The notes below the pieces were generated by a model. The model was not told the origin of the DNA and did not search any database. It was given only the letters and a program-made list of their open reading frames with translations. 64,000 nucleotides of DNA from Rhizobacter sp. OV335 (GTDB taxonomy: Bacteria > Pseudomonadota > Gammaproteobacteria > Burkholderiales > Burkholderiaceae_C): NCBI RefSeq assembly GCF_900142965.1, contig NZ_FRCQ01000003.1, positions 292,944-356,943 on the forward strand. Reading direction: 5' to 3'. The position numbers and the translations under genes are program-made. The stretch's first letter is position 1; each line of letters begins with the position of its first letter. This document shows, in pieces, positions 23,309-34,132 of the stretch.

Positions 23309-23517
23309 CGGCGACCCGGCGCAAGCAGTCGCAACCGAACGCAACGTGGTCGAGCAAACAGCGCAAGACGGGCCGGATTCGTGCGGTATTCACGCACGAA
23401 CCCCCGGGGCGAGGGAGACGGCGAAAGCGTCGCCGTCGATATCCTTGGCGTCGATTCGCAGGCGTCCGCACCGGGCGCCGTTGTCCGGTCGATCCTCCGC
23501 GAGCTCCAGCCGTCTTC
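23309..23517 (+). promoter_or_regulatory. Intergenic region with two small hairpins
   Basis: The 209 bp between xdhB and the acyltransferase gene contain GTGCG-7 nt-CGCAC and, at 23417-23437, GACGGCGA-AAGCG-TCGCCGTC (8-bp perfect stem). Neither is followed by a T run. They may be mRNA processing or stability elements, or a weak terminator behind xdhB. The promoter of the downstream gene probably also lies here, but I see no clear boxes. Confidence 0.35.
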
Positions 23518-24771
23518 ATGAGCGCCACCTCTTCTGCTTTCGCCCCCGTTGCCACGCCGCCCGCTTCGCCGGTGGTGTTCTCGCGGGCGGCCGCCACCGA
23601 CAGCCAGCTGATGAAGGGCTGGGACGGCCTGCTCAGCGACAGCGGGCACGTCTACCGCATCTACCAGTCGCCGGAGTGGTGGAACCACCTGGTCGCGACG
23701 CGCCCGGCCGACGACCTGCTGCTCGGCGTGCTGCCGGCGCAAGCGGGCGCCGAGGTCGGCGTGGTGCCGATGGACGTGCAGCCGTACCCGCTCGCGTTTT
23801 CGGCCGGGCGCTGGACCTTCGCGTCGCTGAAGCTGCGCGCGGCGCACCTGCTCGGCGGCGCGCCGCTGGTGGCCGGCCGGCCGCAGGCGCTGGCCGACGT
23901 GGTCGAGCGGCTGTGGCGCGAGCGCCCCGACCTGGATGCGCTGTTCCTGAAGGGCATTCCTGCGGGCTGCAGCGCCTGGGCCGGCTGGGAGGCGCAACTG
24001 CGCCAGCGCGGCGGCTCGCTGCTGTACAGCGAGCACGGCAAGCGCCCGCTGTACACGATCGCGCTGCCCGAGACCTTCGATGCCTACCTGGCGCGCTTCG
24101 GCAGCAAGAAGCGCTACAACCTGCGCCGCCAGGTGCGGGTGCTGGAAGAGCAGATGCCGGGGCTGGAGCTGGTGCGTGTCGATGCCGAGGAGCAGGTTGC
24201 CGAGTTCGTGCGGCAGGCCCAGCACATCGCGAAGCGCACCTGGCAGCACCAGGCGATCGGCCCGCTGGGCATCGAGCGCGACGACATCGCGCTGCGGCTC
24301 ACCGACCTGGCGCGCCGCGGGCTGTTGCGCAGCTACGTGCTGCGCAGCGGCGGGCGGGCGCTGGCCTTCGTGCTGGGCTACCAGGGGCGCGGCGTGTTCC
24401 ATTACGCCGACATCGGCCACGACGCGGAGCTGTCGAAGTTCAGCCCCGGCACCGTGCTGCTGTACCGGCTGATCGAGGACCTGATCGCGCACCAGTGCCC
24501 GCAGACGCTGAACTTCGGCATCGGCGTGTCGGAATACAAGCGCCAGTTCGCGACCGAGGTGCGCGAGGAGACCTCGCTGCTGATCCTGCGCGACACGTTG
24601 CGCAACCGGCTGCGCGTCGGGCTGCACCGCGGCTGGCGCGGGCTGCTGGCGAAAGCCAAGGCGGCGCTGCGCCGGCCGAAGCTGGTGCTGGCCGGCGTGC
24701 TGACGCACGAGGCGGTGTACGAGCTGGTCGGCACCGTGATCAACGCGCCGCTGCCGGTGCTCGTGGGCTGA
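23518..24771 (+). CDS. FemAB/CelD-like GNAT acyltransferase
   Basis: A 417-residue cytoplasmic protein. YRIYQSPEWWNHLV near residue 45 is the typical first motif of FemAB/CelD-type double-GNAT proteins, and FGSKKRYNLRRQVRVLEEQ (about 195-215) plus YVLRSGGRALAFVLGYQGRGVFHY form the second acetyltransferase fold. KFSPGTVLLYRLIEDL followed by LNFGIGVSEYKRQF matches the 'poor man's' acyl-CoA site of this group. Members act in exopolysaccharide or cell-envelope acylation or amino-acyl transfer. The substrate is unknown. It interrupts the usual xdhB-xdhC order. Confidence 0.75.
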   Translation: MSATSSAFAPVATPPASPVVFSRAAATDSQLMKGWDGLLSDSGHVYRIYQSPEWWNHLVATRPADDLLLGVLPAQAGAEVGVVPMDVQPYPLAFSAGRWTFASLKLRAAHLLGGAPLVAGRPQALADVVERLWRERPDLDALFLKGIPAGCSAWAGWEAQLRQRGGSLLYSEHGKRPLYTIALPETFDAYLARFGSKKRYNLRRQVRVLEEQMPGLELVRVDAEEQVAEFVRQAQHIAKRTWQHQAIGPLGIERDDIALRLTDLARRGLLRSYVLRSGGRALAFVLGYQGRGVFHYADIGHDAELSKFSPGTVLLYRLIEDLIAHQCPQTLNFGIGVSEYKRQFATEVREETSLLILRDTLRNRLRVGLHRGWRGLLAKAKAALRRPKLVLAGVLTHEAVYELVGTVINAPLPVLVG

Positions 24772-24787
24772 CCCGAACTCCGTTCGC

Positions 24788-24871
24788 CCTGAGCCTGTCG
24801 AAGGGCCCGATCATCCTGAGCTTGTCGAAGGACCTGAGCCTGTCGAAGGGTCGGGCTGAGCCTGTCGAAGC
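24788..24871. repeat. Four tandem copies of a CTGAGCYTGTCGAAGG repeat
   Basis: Copies at 24788-24804, 24815-24831, 24833-24849 and 24855-24871 share CTGAGC(C/T)TGTCGAAG. Starts are 27, 18 and 22 bp apart, so the copies are dispersed rather than strictly periodic. This motif (reverse complement CTTCGACAAGCTCAG) is a known abundant interspersed intergenic element in many proteobacteria. Each copy is imperfectly palindromic around TTCGACA. They fill the gap between the acyltransferase and xdhC and could form a mosaic BIME-like structure in the mRNA. Confidence 0.75.
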
Positions 24872-24895
24872 CTTGCTCGCCGGGAGGCCGTGGTG

Positions 24896-25684
24896 ATGAG
24901 CGCGCTGCGCGACGCCGCGCTCGTCCTGCTCTCAGCCGGCGTGCCGACGATGGACGTGCAGGTGTTGTCGCACCGCGGCTCGGTGCCGCGCGAGGCCGGC
25001 ACGCACATGCTGGTGACGCGCGACGCGGTGCTCGGCACGATCGGCGGCGGTCACCTCGAACTGACGGCGATCGCGCAGGCGCGGCAGTGGCTGGAGGCCG
25101 GCGACACGAATTCCCATGACGCCGAGTTCGCGCTCGGCCCCTCGCTCGGCCAGTGCTGTGGCGGCGCGTTGACGCTGCGCACGCAGCGCCTCGGCGACGC
25201 GGTGCTGGCGGCCTGGCGCGACAACGCGCCACGCTTCTTCCTGCAGCTGTACGGCGCCGGCCACGTGGGCCGCGCGATCGTCGCGCTGCTGGCCGGCATC
25301 GACTGCCGCGTGCAGTGGATCGACGAACGCGACAGCGAATTCCCGCCGCAGCCGCTGCCGCCGCACATCGAGCGCCTGTGCGTCGAGCCGGTGGAGGCCG
25401 AGGTGGCGCAGGCGCCGCCCGGCGCGCACTACCTGGTGCTGACCCACAGCCACGACCTGGACCTGCGCATCACCGAGGCCATCCTGCGCCGCGGCGATTT
25501 CGCGTACCTCGGCCTGATCGGCAGCCGCACCAAGCGTTCGCGGTTCATGCATCGCTTCGAGGAGCGCGGCGTGCCGGCGGCGGCGCTGGCGCGGCTGACC
25601 TGCCCGATCGGCGTGCCGGGCATTGCCGGCAAGGAGCCGGAGGTGATCGCGGTGGCGGTGGTGGCGCAGCTGCTGCAAGGGTGA
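24896..25684 (+). CDS. xdhC: Xanthine dehydrogenase accessory protein (Mo-cofactor sulfuration/insertion)
   Basis: A 262-residue protein; ATG 24896 is chosen over two in-frame GTG codons (24890, 24893) because GGGAGG lies 8 bases before it. The N-terminal half (VLSHRGSVPREAGTHMLVT, GTIGGGHLELTAI, GQCCGGALTLR) and the Rossmann-like C-terminal half (LYGAGHVGRAIVALL, YLGLIGSRTKRSRF, CPIGVPGIAGKEPEVIAVAV) are both typical of XdhC. XdhC binds the molybdenum cofactor, ensures its sulfuration and delivers it to XdhB. The CC pair in GQCCGG is the conserved cofactor-binding site. Confidence 0.92.
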   Translation: MSALRDAALVLLSAGVPTMDVQVLSHRGSVPREAGTHMLVTRDAVLGTIGGGHLELTAIAQARQWLEAGDTNSHDAEFALGPSLGQCCGGALTLRTQRLGDAVLAAWRDNAPRFFLQLYGAGHVGRAIVALLAGIDCRVQWIDERDSEFPPQPLPPHIERLCVEPVEAEVAQAPPGAHYLVLTHSHDLDLRITEAILRRGDFAYLGLIGSRTKRSRFMHRFEERGVPAAALARLTCPIGVPGIAGKEPEVIAVAVVAQLLQG

Positions 25685-25796
25685 AGGCCGGCGCGGCCCA
25701 GTCCTACAGGCAGGGCGGCTGCCTTCCGATGTCGGTGGGGGCGGATGCTTCCTACAGTGAAGGGATCCGCAACCCTGACCCCGAACGGAGATGGCC

Positions 25797-26372
25797 ATGC
25801 TTCAGAAAGTCGCCCCTGACAAGAATTCGAACGACAAGAACGAGCGCAAAGGACAGACGCTGCGCCTGGACGAGGCCGCGCTGGAGGCCGCCCGCAAGCG
25901 CACCGAAGATGGCGCCGTGACGCCGAGCTTCGGGCCCTGGCGCGACGACATCGTCAAGCTGCTGAACGATGCGCTGGCCACCGAGCTGGTCTGCGTGCTG
26001 CGCTACAAGCGCCACCACTTCACCGCGCACGGCATGTCGTCGCCGGCGATCGCGGCCGAGTTCATGGTGCACGCGAACGAAGAGGCCGCGCATGGCGACC
26101 TGATCGCCGAGCGCATCGTGCAGCTCGGCGGCGAGCCCGATTTCGCGCCGAACTCGCTGCTCGAACGCAGCCATGCGCAGTACGACGACTCGTCCGACCT
26201 GAAGGCGATGATCCGCGCCAACCTGGTGGCCGAACGTGTCGCGGTGGAGGCCTACCGCCAGATGATTGCGCTGATCGGCGACAAGGACCCGACGACCCGC
26301 CGCATGCTGGAAGGCATCCTCAGCGACGAGGAAGAGCATGCGGACGAGATGAAGGACCTGCTGGAGCAGTGA
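25797..26372 (+). CDS. Ferritin-like (bacterioferritin/Dps-type) protein
   Basis: A 191-residue protein. ATG 25797 is preferred to 25791 because the CGGAG box sits directly against 25791 but six bases before 25797. A charged, disordered N-terminus of about 40 residues precedes a four-helix bundle with iron ligands ALATELVCVLRYKRHH, FMVHANEEAAHGD (ExxH) and ILSDEEEHADEM (ExxH). Such proteins oxidise and store iron or protect DNA from peroxide. It stands alone, so the 112 bp upstream (25685-25796) should hold its promoter; no clear boxes were found. Confidence 0.85.
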   Translation: MLQKVAPDKNSNDKNERKGQTLRLDEAALEAARKRTEDGAVTPSFGPWRDDIVKLLNDALATELVCVLRYKRHHFTAHGMSSPAIAAEFMVHANEEAAHGDLIAERIVQLGGEPDFAPNSLLERSHAQYDDSSDLKAMIRANLVAERVAVEAYRQMIALIGDKDPTTRRMLEGILSDEEEHADEMKDLLEQ

Positions 26373-26385
26373 GCTCCCGGCCGGG

Positions 26386-27687
26386 TCACAGCACCAGCAT
26401 CGCGCGGAAGTCGTTGACGTTGGTGAAGGTCGGCCCGGGCACCACCAGGTCGCCGAGCGGCGCGAAGAAGTTGTAGGCGTCGTTGCGGTCCAGCCGGTCG
26501 CGCGCGCTGAGGCCTTGCGCCTCGGCGCGCGCGAGCGTGTCGGGCGTGACGATCGCGCCGGCGTTGTCCTCGACGCCGTCGATGCCGTCGGTGTCTGCCG
26601 CCAGCACGAACACGCCCGGCTGCCCTTGCAGCGCGAGTGCGCAGCCGAGCAGGAACTCGGTGGCTCGCCCACCGCGGCCGCCCTTGCTGGCGACCGTCAC
26701 CGTGGTTTCTCCGCCCGACAGGATCACGCACGGCGTCCTGAACGGCTGCCCGCGCTTCGCCACCTGCCGCGCGAGCGCCGCGTGCACCTTGCCGACCTCG
26801 CGCGATTCGCCCTCGATCTCATCGCCGAGGATGTGCGCCTCGATGCCCGCCGACCGTGCCAGCGCGGCCGCCGCTTCGAGCGACTGTTGCGGTGTCGCGA
26901 TCATCCGCACCTCGTGGCCGGCGAAGCGCACATCGCCGGGCTTCGGCGTTTCGAAGGCGCCGCTCTCCAGGCCGGCCCGCGCCGCGGCCGACACCTCGAT
27001 GCCGTAGCGCGCGAGGATCGCCAGCGCATCGGCGCAGGTCGTCGCATCGGGCACCGTCGGGCCGCTCGCGATCACCTCGGGCGAATCGCCCGGCACATCG
27101 GAGATCAGCAGCGTGACCACCCTGGCCGGCGCGCACATCGCCGCCAGCCGGCCGCCCTTGATGGCCGACAGGTGCTTGCGCACGCAGTTCATCTCGTCGA
27201 TCGCGGCGCCGCTCTTCAGCAGCGCCTTGTTGATCGCCTGCTTCTCCTCGAGCGTGACGCCGTCGGCCGGCAGCGCGAGCAGCGCCGAGCCGCCGCCGGA
27301 CACCAGGCACAGCACCAGGTCGTCGGCCGTCAGCCCCTGCGCGAGCGCCGCGATGCGCTGCGCCGCCTGGCGCCCGGCGGCATCGGGCACCGGATGGGCT
27401 GCCTCGACGACCTCGATGCGGCCCGGCTTCGCGCGGTAGCCCGGCGGCACATGGTCGTAGCGCGTGACCACCAACCCCGACAGCGGTGCGTCCTGAGGCC
27501 ACAGCGCATCCAGCGCCTCGGCCATCGCGCCGCCCGCCTTGCCGGCGCCCAGCACCAGCGTGCGCCCGCGCGGCGGCGGCGGCAGGAAGGCGCCCAGCGT
27601 CTGCGCCGGCAGCGCCCGCGCGACCGCGGCGTCGTACAGCGCGCGAAGAAATCCCCGGGGATCGGTGTGCGGTGAGGGTGCAGTCAT
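26386..27687 (-). CDS. Glycerate 2-kinase / hydroxypyruvate reductase-like (MOFRL family)
   Basis: A 433-residue protein of the DUF4147-MOFRL type: VLGAGKAGGAMAEAL near residue 45, LVSGGGSALLALP, and the C-terminal MOFRL domain with ILSGGETTVTV, GGRGGRATEFLLG and LAADTDGIDG. The family phosphorylates D-glycerate to 2-phosphoglycerate; older annotations (TtuD) call it hydroxypyruvate reductase. It diverges from the glutaminase gene with only 14 bp between the start codons and has no Shine-Dalgarno box. Confidence 0.87.
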   Translation of the reverse strand: MTAPSPHTDPRGFLRALYDAAVARALPAQTLGAFLPPPPRGRTLVLGAGKAGGAMAEALDALWPQDAPLSGLVVTRYDHVPPGYRAKPGRIEVVEAAHPVPDAAGRQAAQRIAALAQGLTADDLVLCLVSGGGSALLALPADGVTLEEKQAINKALLKSGAAIDEMNCVRKHLSAIKGGRLAAMCAPARVVTLLISDVPGDSPEVIASGPTVPDATTCADALAILARYGIEVSAAARAGLESGAFETPKPGDVRFAGHEVRMIATPQQSLEAAAALARSAGIEAHILGDEIEGESREVGKVHAALARQVAKRGQPFRTPCVILSGGETTVTVASKGGRGGRATEFLLGCALALQGQPGVFVLAADTDGIDGVEDNAGAIVTPDTLARAEAQGLSARDRLDRNDAYNFFAPLGDLVVPGPTFTNVNDFRAMLVL

Positions 27688-27701
27688 GGCCCAATTATCG
27701 A

Positions 27702-28622
27702 ATGACCATCGACATGCAGGCGGTGCTCGACCGCATCCACGACGAAGCGCAGCCCTTGCTCGAGCAGGGCGAAGTCGCGCGCTACATCCCCGAACTCGCG
27801 AAGGTGCCGAAGCACCGCTTCGGCATGGCGGTCAGCATGCTCGACGGGCGGCTCTACACCGTCGGCGATGCGCGCGAGGATTTCTCGATCCAGTCGGTCT
27901 CGAAGCTGTTCTCGCTGACGCTGGCGTTCCAGCTGGTCGGCGACACGCTGTGGGAGCGCGTCGGGCGCGAGCCCTCGGGCACCGCGTTCAACTCGCTGGT
28001 GCAGCTCGAGACCGAGCAGGGCAAGCCGCGCAACCCGTTCCTGAACGCCGGTGCGCTGGTCGTCACCGACGTGCTGAGCACCCGCTTCGTGCAGCCCGAG
28101 ATGGCGCTGGTGGAGTTCGTGCGGCGGCTGTCGGGCAACCCGGCGCTGCAGTACGACGACGCGGTCGCGCGCTCGGAGCTGGCCACCGGCTCGCGCAACC
28201 GCGCGATGGGGCATTTCATGCACAGCTTCGGCAACCTGAAGAACCCGGTCGACACGGTGATCGAGGCCTACTGCCGGCACTGCGCGATCCGCATGAACTG
28301 CGTCGACCTGGCGCGCGCGGTGGGCTTCCTCGCGAACGGCGGCGTGAGCCCGGTGAATGGCGAGCAGGTGCTGGACGCGAGTTCGGCCAAGCGGCTGTCG
28401 GCGCTGATGCTGACCTGCGGCACCTACGATGCGGCCGGCGATTTCGCGTACCGCGTCGGCATCCCGGCCAAGAGCGGTGTAGGCGGCGGCATCGTCGCCC
28501 ACATCCCGCGCACGCTGGGCGTGTGCGTCTGGTCGCCGGGGCTGGAGCACACCGGCAACTCGCTCGCGGGCAGCTTTGCGCTGGAGCGCTTCACGTCGCT
28601 GATCGGGCAGTCGTTGTTCTGA
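27702..28622 (+). CDS. glsA: Glutaminase
   Basis: A 306-residue beta-lactamase-fold glutaminase that hydrolyses glutamine to glutamate and ammonia. The Ser-x-x-Lys catalytic motif SVSK is at 65-68 within FSIQSVSKLFSLTLA. KPRNPFLNAGAL, SELATGSRNRAMGHFMHSFGNL and the final SGVGGGIVAHIP are family landmarks. The ATG at 27702 has no ribosome-binding site and the upstream gene starts 14 bp away on the other strand, so its promoter must lie within that gene, and the mRNA may be leaderless. Confidence 0.92.
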   Translation: MTIDMQAVLDRIHDEAQPLLEQGEVARYIPELAKVPKHRFGMAVSMLDGRLYTVGDAREDFSIQSVSKLFSLTLAFQLVGDTLWERVGREPSGTAFNSLVQLETEQGKPRNPFLNAGALVVTDVLSTRFVQPEMALVEFVRRLSGNPALQYDDAVARSELATGSRNRAMGHFMHSFGNLKNPVDTVIEAYCRHCAIRMNCVDLARAVGFLANGGVSPVNGEQVLDASSAKRLSALMLTCGTYDAAGDFAYRVGIPAKSGVGGGIVAHIPRTLGVCVWSPGLEHTGNSLAGSFALERFTSLIGQSLF

Positions 28623-28626
28623 GGCT

Positions 28627-28833
28627 TCACCGGCTCAAGGTGCGATGGAACGTGGACCGGTTGGCGTTCACCACGGCGTCCACGTCGCGGGTGGCACGCA
28701 CGCTGTCGGCCAGTGGATCGGTCACCAGCAGGCCGGCCACGGCACCGCCGACAAACACCACTTGCTCGCGCAGGTCGCCCAGTGCTTCGGCGATGCGGCG
28801 CAGATGCGGAAGATTGGGGTCATCGGCTCGCAT
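28627..28833 (-). pseudogene. Truncated nucleotidyltransferase (AbiEii/MNT-like toxin) fragment
   Basis: Only 68 residues remain. RIAEALGDLREQVVFVGGAVAGLL followed by ATRDVDAVV is the N-terminal nucleotidyltransferase core, with the GG pair and the metal-binding DVD. Intact relatives run to 200 residues or more. Here the frame ends with TGA 5 bp from the glutaminase stop, so the C-terminal part was evidently lost at the junction with glsA. The start lies within the end of the HTH gene (14-bp overlap). It is probably inactive as a toxin. Confidence 0.65.
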
Positions 28834-29371
28834 CGATAGCTCCCGAATCGAACTGCATCAGTTCGGTTTCCATCAATTTGGCGGCCAGCAAACGCTCGCG
28901 TGCACGCCCTGTGCGCAAGGCATCCAGCAGGGCGAGCAGGCGATGCAAGGCAGGGTCGGCGAGGGCCGCCTGCGGTGCCGTTCGATAGAGAGGTGACAGT
29001 GTGGGACCTTTGGCGCTGCCGGTGGGGTGTGCCCATACCGGGGCCTCGCTCTGGGCAGCCGTCAGCATGCTGGCCAAGGGCTCGACACCGAAAGCCGTCG
29101 GCACGCCGCGCTTGACCGGCCCGGGTGTGGTCGGCCAGATGTAGCGCACGCCGTGCAGCATGAACTCCAGCAAGCTGGGGCGCACCGGCGACCACTCGCC
29201 ACGCCCTGGCGCCACTGCGAGGCCGGACGCCACGGCGCGTTTCACGCTCGCATGCGTTTCCGAGGCGCTCATGGCCAACGCCTCGCCAAGCGCGGCATAG
29301 GTCCAACGCTGCGGCGGGTGCGCCGCCGCCTTCAACAGCACCAGCAGATCTTGCGGTTTGAGTTCCATCAT
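28820..29371 (-). CDS. HTH-type partner/antitoxin regulator of the nucleotidyltransferase module
   Basis: A 183-residue protein with an N-terminal winged helix-turn-helix (PPQRWTYAALGEALAMSASETHASVKRAVASGL, about residues 18-50). A conserved C-terminal part follows, with YIWPTTPGPVKRGVPTAFG, VWAHPTGSAKG and DALRTGRARER. I have seen this layout upstream of AbiEii-like nucleotidyltransferases. A strong palindromic operator sits just before its start (29378-29405), which implies autoregulation. ATG 29371 or 29368 could be used. The toxin partner downstream is truncated, leaving this regulator as an orphan. Confidence 0.7.
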   Translation of the reverse strand: MMELKPQDLLVLLKAAAHPPQRWTYAALGEALAMSASETHASVKRAVASGLAVAPGRGEWSPVRPSLLEFMLHGVRYIWPTTPGPVKRGVPTAFGVEPLASMLTAAQSEAPVWAHPTGSAKGPTLSPLYRTAPQAALADPALHRLLALLDALRTGRARERLLAAKLMETELMQFDSGAIDASR

Positions 29372-29377
29372 CCGGCC

Positions 29378-29405
29378 ATATTCGCTATTCGCGAATTGCG
29401 AATAT
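29378..29405. promoter_or_regulatory. Nested palindromic operator of the HTH gene
   Basis: ATATTCGC at 29378-29385 is matched by GCGAATAT at 29398-29405, and between them lies the perfect palindrome ATTCGCGAAT (29387-29396). Four ATTCGC half-sites thus alternate within 28 bp. The segment is strikingly AT-rich for this genome and lies 7 bp upstream of the HTH start codon, so it may overlap the promoter -10 region. This is typical of autoregulated two-gene modules. Confidence 0.7.
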
Positions 29406-29463
29406 CGCCGATGAGGTCATGTCCTGGCAAGCCCTCGCTGCTGCTGTTCACGCAGCAGCGAAT

Positions 29464-32310
<2,847 letters not shown>

Positions 32311-32337
32311 CTTTGTCCTCAGGGCCTCGTCGAGGCT

Positions 32338-32350
32338 GTAACTTGGTTAC
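32338..32350. promoter_or_regulatory. GTAAC-TTG-GTTAC palindrome between ppc and hemC
   Basis: A perfect 5-bp inverted repeat with a 3-bp centre, 28 bp upstream of the ppc start in the 117-bp divergent region. A GCCTCG-T-CGAGGC inverted repeat (32324-32336) lies beside it, closer to ppc. The spacing would suit a small dimeric repressor of ppc or hemC. No known consensus is matched with confidence. Confidence 0.35.
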
Positions 32351-32427
32351 GAACCGCGATGGTATCAGCGCCGCCGCGGGGATCACCCATACCGTCAGGC
32401 AAGAGATGGGCCTGATAGCATTTGCCG

Positions 32428-33366
32428 ATGTCTTCGCTGCCCGAACCCCTCGTCATCGCCACCCGCGAAAGCCGCCTCGCCCTCTGGCAGGCCGAACATG
32501 TGCGCGACCTGCTGCAACAACGCTTCGGGCTGCGCGTCGAGCTGCTCGGCATGACGACCCGCGGCGACCAGATCCTCGACCGCACGCTGTCGAAGGTCGG
32601 CGGCAAGGGCCTGTTCGTCAAGGAGCTCGAGGCCGCGCTCGAAGACGGCCGCGCGCACCTGGCCGTGCATTCGCTGAAGGACGTGCCGATGGACCTGCCG
32701 GACGGCTTCGAGCTGGCCGCGGTGCTGGAGCGAGAGGACCCGCGCGATGCCTTCGTCTCCAACCGTTTCGCGACGCTGGCCGAGCTGCCGCAAGGCGCCT
32801 GCGTCGGCACCTCCAGCCTGCGGCGGGTCTCGCAGGTGCTGGCGCGCCGGCCCGACCTGCGCATCGAGCCGCTGCGCGGCAACCTCGACACCCGGCTGCG
32901 CAAGCTCGACGACGGCCAGTACGACGCGATCGTGCTGGCGGCGGCCGGGCTGAAGCGGCTGGGTCTCGCGCAGCGCATCCGTTCGGTGTTCGCGGTCGAC
33001 GAGATGATTCCGGCGGCCGGGCAGGGCGCCCTCGGCATCGAGATCCGCAGCGACCAGCCGGCACTGCGCGAGCTGCTGGCGCAACTGAGCGACCGGCCCA
33101 CCTGGTGGGTCGCGCAGGCGGAGCGCGCGGTGTCGCGCTCGCTGGGCGGCAGCTGCAGCATGCCGCTGGCCGCGCATGCGGTGTGGGACGGTGCGCAGCT
33201 GCGCATCACCGCCGCGCTCGGCCATGTCGACGATCCGGCGCGCCCGCTGCTGCACACGACGGCCGTGGCCGTGGTGGCCGACGATGGCGCGGCCCGTGGC
33301 CTGGGCGAACTCGCCGCGGCGCAACTGAGGTCCGCGGGTGCCGATGCCTACCTCGGCACCGGCTGA
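32428..33366 (+). CDS. hemC: Hydroxymethylbilane synthase (porphobilinogen deaminase)
   Basis: A 312-residue enzyme joining four porphobilinogens to hydroxymethylbilane in haem synthesis. [18 protein letters not shown] opens the protein; [17 protein letters not shown] and [11 protein letters not shown] are active-site regions, and [12 protein letters not shown] carries Cys243, which anchors the dipyrromethane cofactor. ATG 32428 is the start (a TTG 6 bases before is also in frame). It overlaps hemD by about 23 bp. Confidence 0.95.
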   Translation: MSSLPEPLVIATRESRLALWQAEHVRDLLQQRFGLRVELLGMTTRGDQILDRTLSKVGGKGLFVKELEAALEDGRAHLAVHSLKDVPMDLPDGFELAAVLEREDPRDAFVSNRFATLAELPQGACVGTSSLRRVSQVLARRPDLRIEPLRGNLDTRLRKLDDGQYDAIVLAAAGLKRLGLAQRIRSVFAVDEMIPAAGQGALGIEIRSDQPALRELLAQLSDRPTWWVAQAERAVSRSLGGSCSMPLAAHAVWDGAQLRITAALGHVDDPARPLLHTTAVAVVADDGAARGLGELAAAQLRSAGADAYLGTG

Positions 33367-34132
33367 CGTCGATTCGCCGCTGCGCGTGCTGGTCACGCGG
33401 CCTGCGGCCCAGGCGCGCGAGTGGGTCGACGGGCTGCGCGCGGCCGGGCTCGATGCGCAGGCCCTGCCGCTGATCGACATCCGGCCGATCGACGATCCCG
33501 CTGCGCTGCACGCCGCCTGGCACGGGCTGGCGGAGGTCGGGCTCGTGATGTTCGTGAGCCCGAATGCGGCCGAGCAGTTCTTCGCGCATCACCCGCCTGG
33601 GGCTGTGTGGCCGGCGGCGCTGCAGGCCGCTTCGCCGGGCCCGGGCACGACGCGCGTGCTGCGTGCGCTGGGCGTGGCGCAGGTCGTCGAGCCGGCGGCC
33701 GATGCGCTGCAGTTCGATTCGGAGGCGCTGTGGGCGCAGCTGCGCACGCAGGCCTGGACGGGGCGCCGCGTGCTGGTGGTGCGGGGCACCAGCGGGCGCG
33801 ACTGGCTGGCCGATCGCCTTCGCGAGCAGGGCGCCGAGGTGTCGCTGGTGTGCGCCTATGGCCGCAGCGCGCCGGTGCTCGACGACGCCGGCAGCGCGCT
33901 GCTGCAGGCCGCGCTCGACCGCCCGGCGCGGCATCTGTGGTTCTTCAGCAGCTCCGAAGCGGTCGATCACCTGGAGGGCCTGGTGCCGTCGGCGAGCTGG
34001 GCCGCGGGCCGCGCGCTCGCGACGCACCCGCGGATCGCCGCCCGCGCGCGGGCCCTCGGCCTCGGGCAGGTGCTCGAATCCCGGCCCTCTCTCGCGGAAG
34101 TGGTGGCCTGCATACAATCGATCGCATCGTGA
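33344..34132 (+). CDS. hemD: Uroporphyrinogen-III synthase
   Basis: A 262-residue enzyme that cyclises hydroxymethylbilane with inversion of ring [20 protein letters not shown] near the start, [13 protein letters not shown], and the second-domain segments [17 protein letters not shown] and [14 protein letters not shown] follow the weakly conserved family pattern. Start ATG 33344 is inside hemC; a GTG at 33338 adds two residues. The end overlaps the hemX start by GTGA. Context with hemC and hemX makes the call secure. Confidence 0.9.
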   Translation: MPTSAPADVDSPLRVLVTRPAAQAREWVDGLRAAGLDAQALPLIDIRPIDDPAALHAAWHGLAEVGLVMFVSPNAAEQFFAHHPPGAVWPAALQAASPGPGTTRVLRALGVAQVVEPAADALQFDSEALWAQLRTQAWTGRRVLVVRGTSGRDWLADRLREQGAEVSLVCAYGRSAPVLDDAGSALLQAALDRPARHLWFFSSSEAVDHLEGLVPSASWAAGRALATHPRIAARARALGLGQVLESRPSLAEVVACIQSIAS

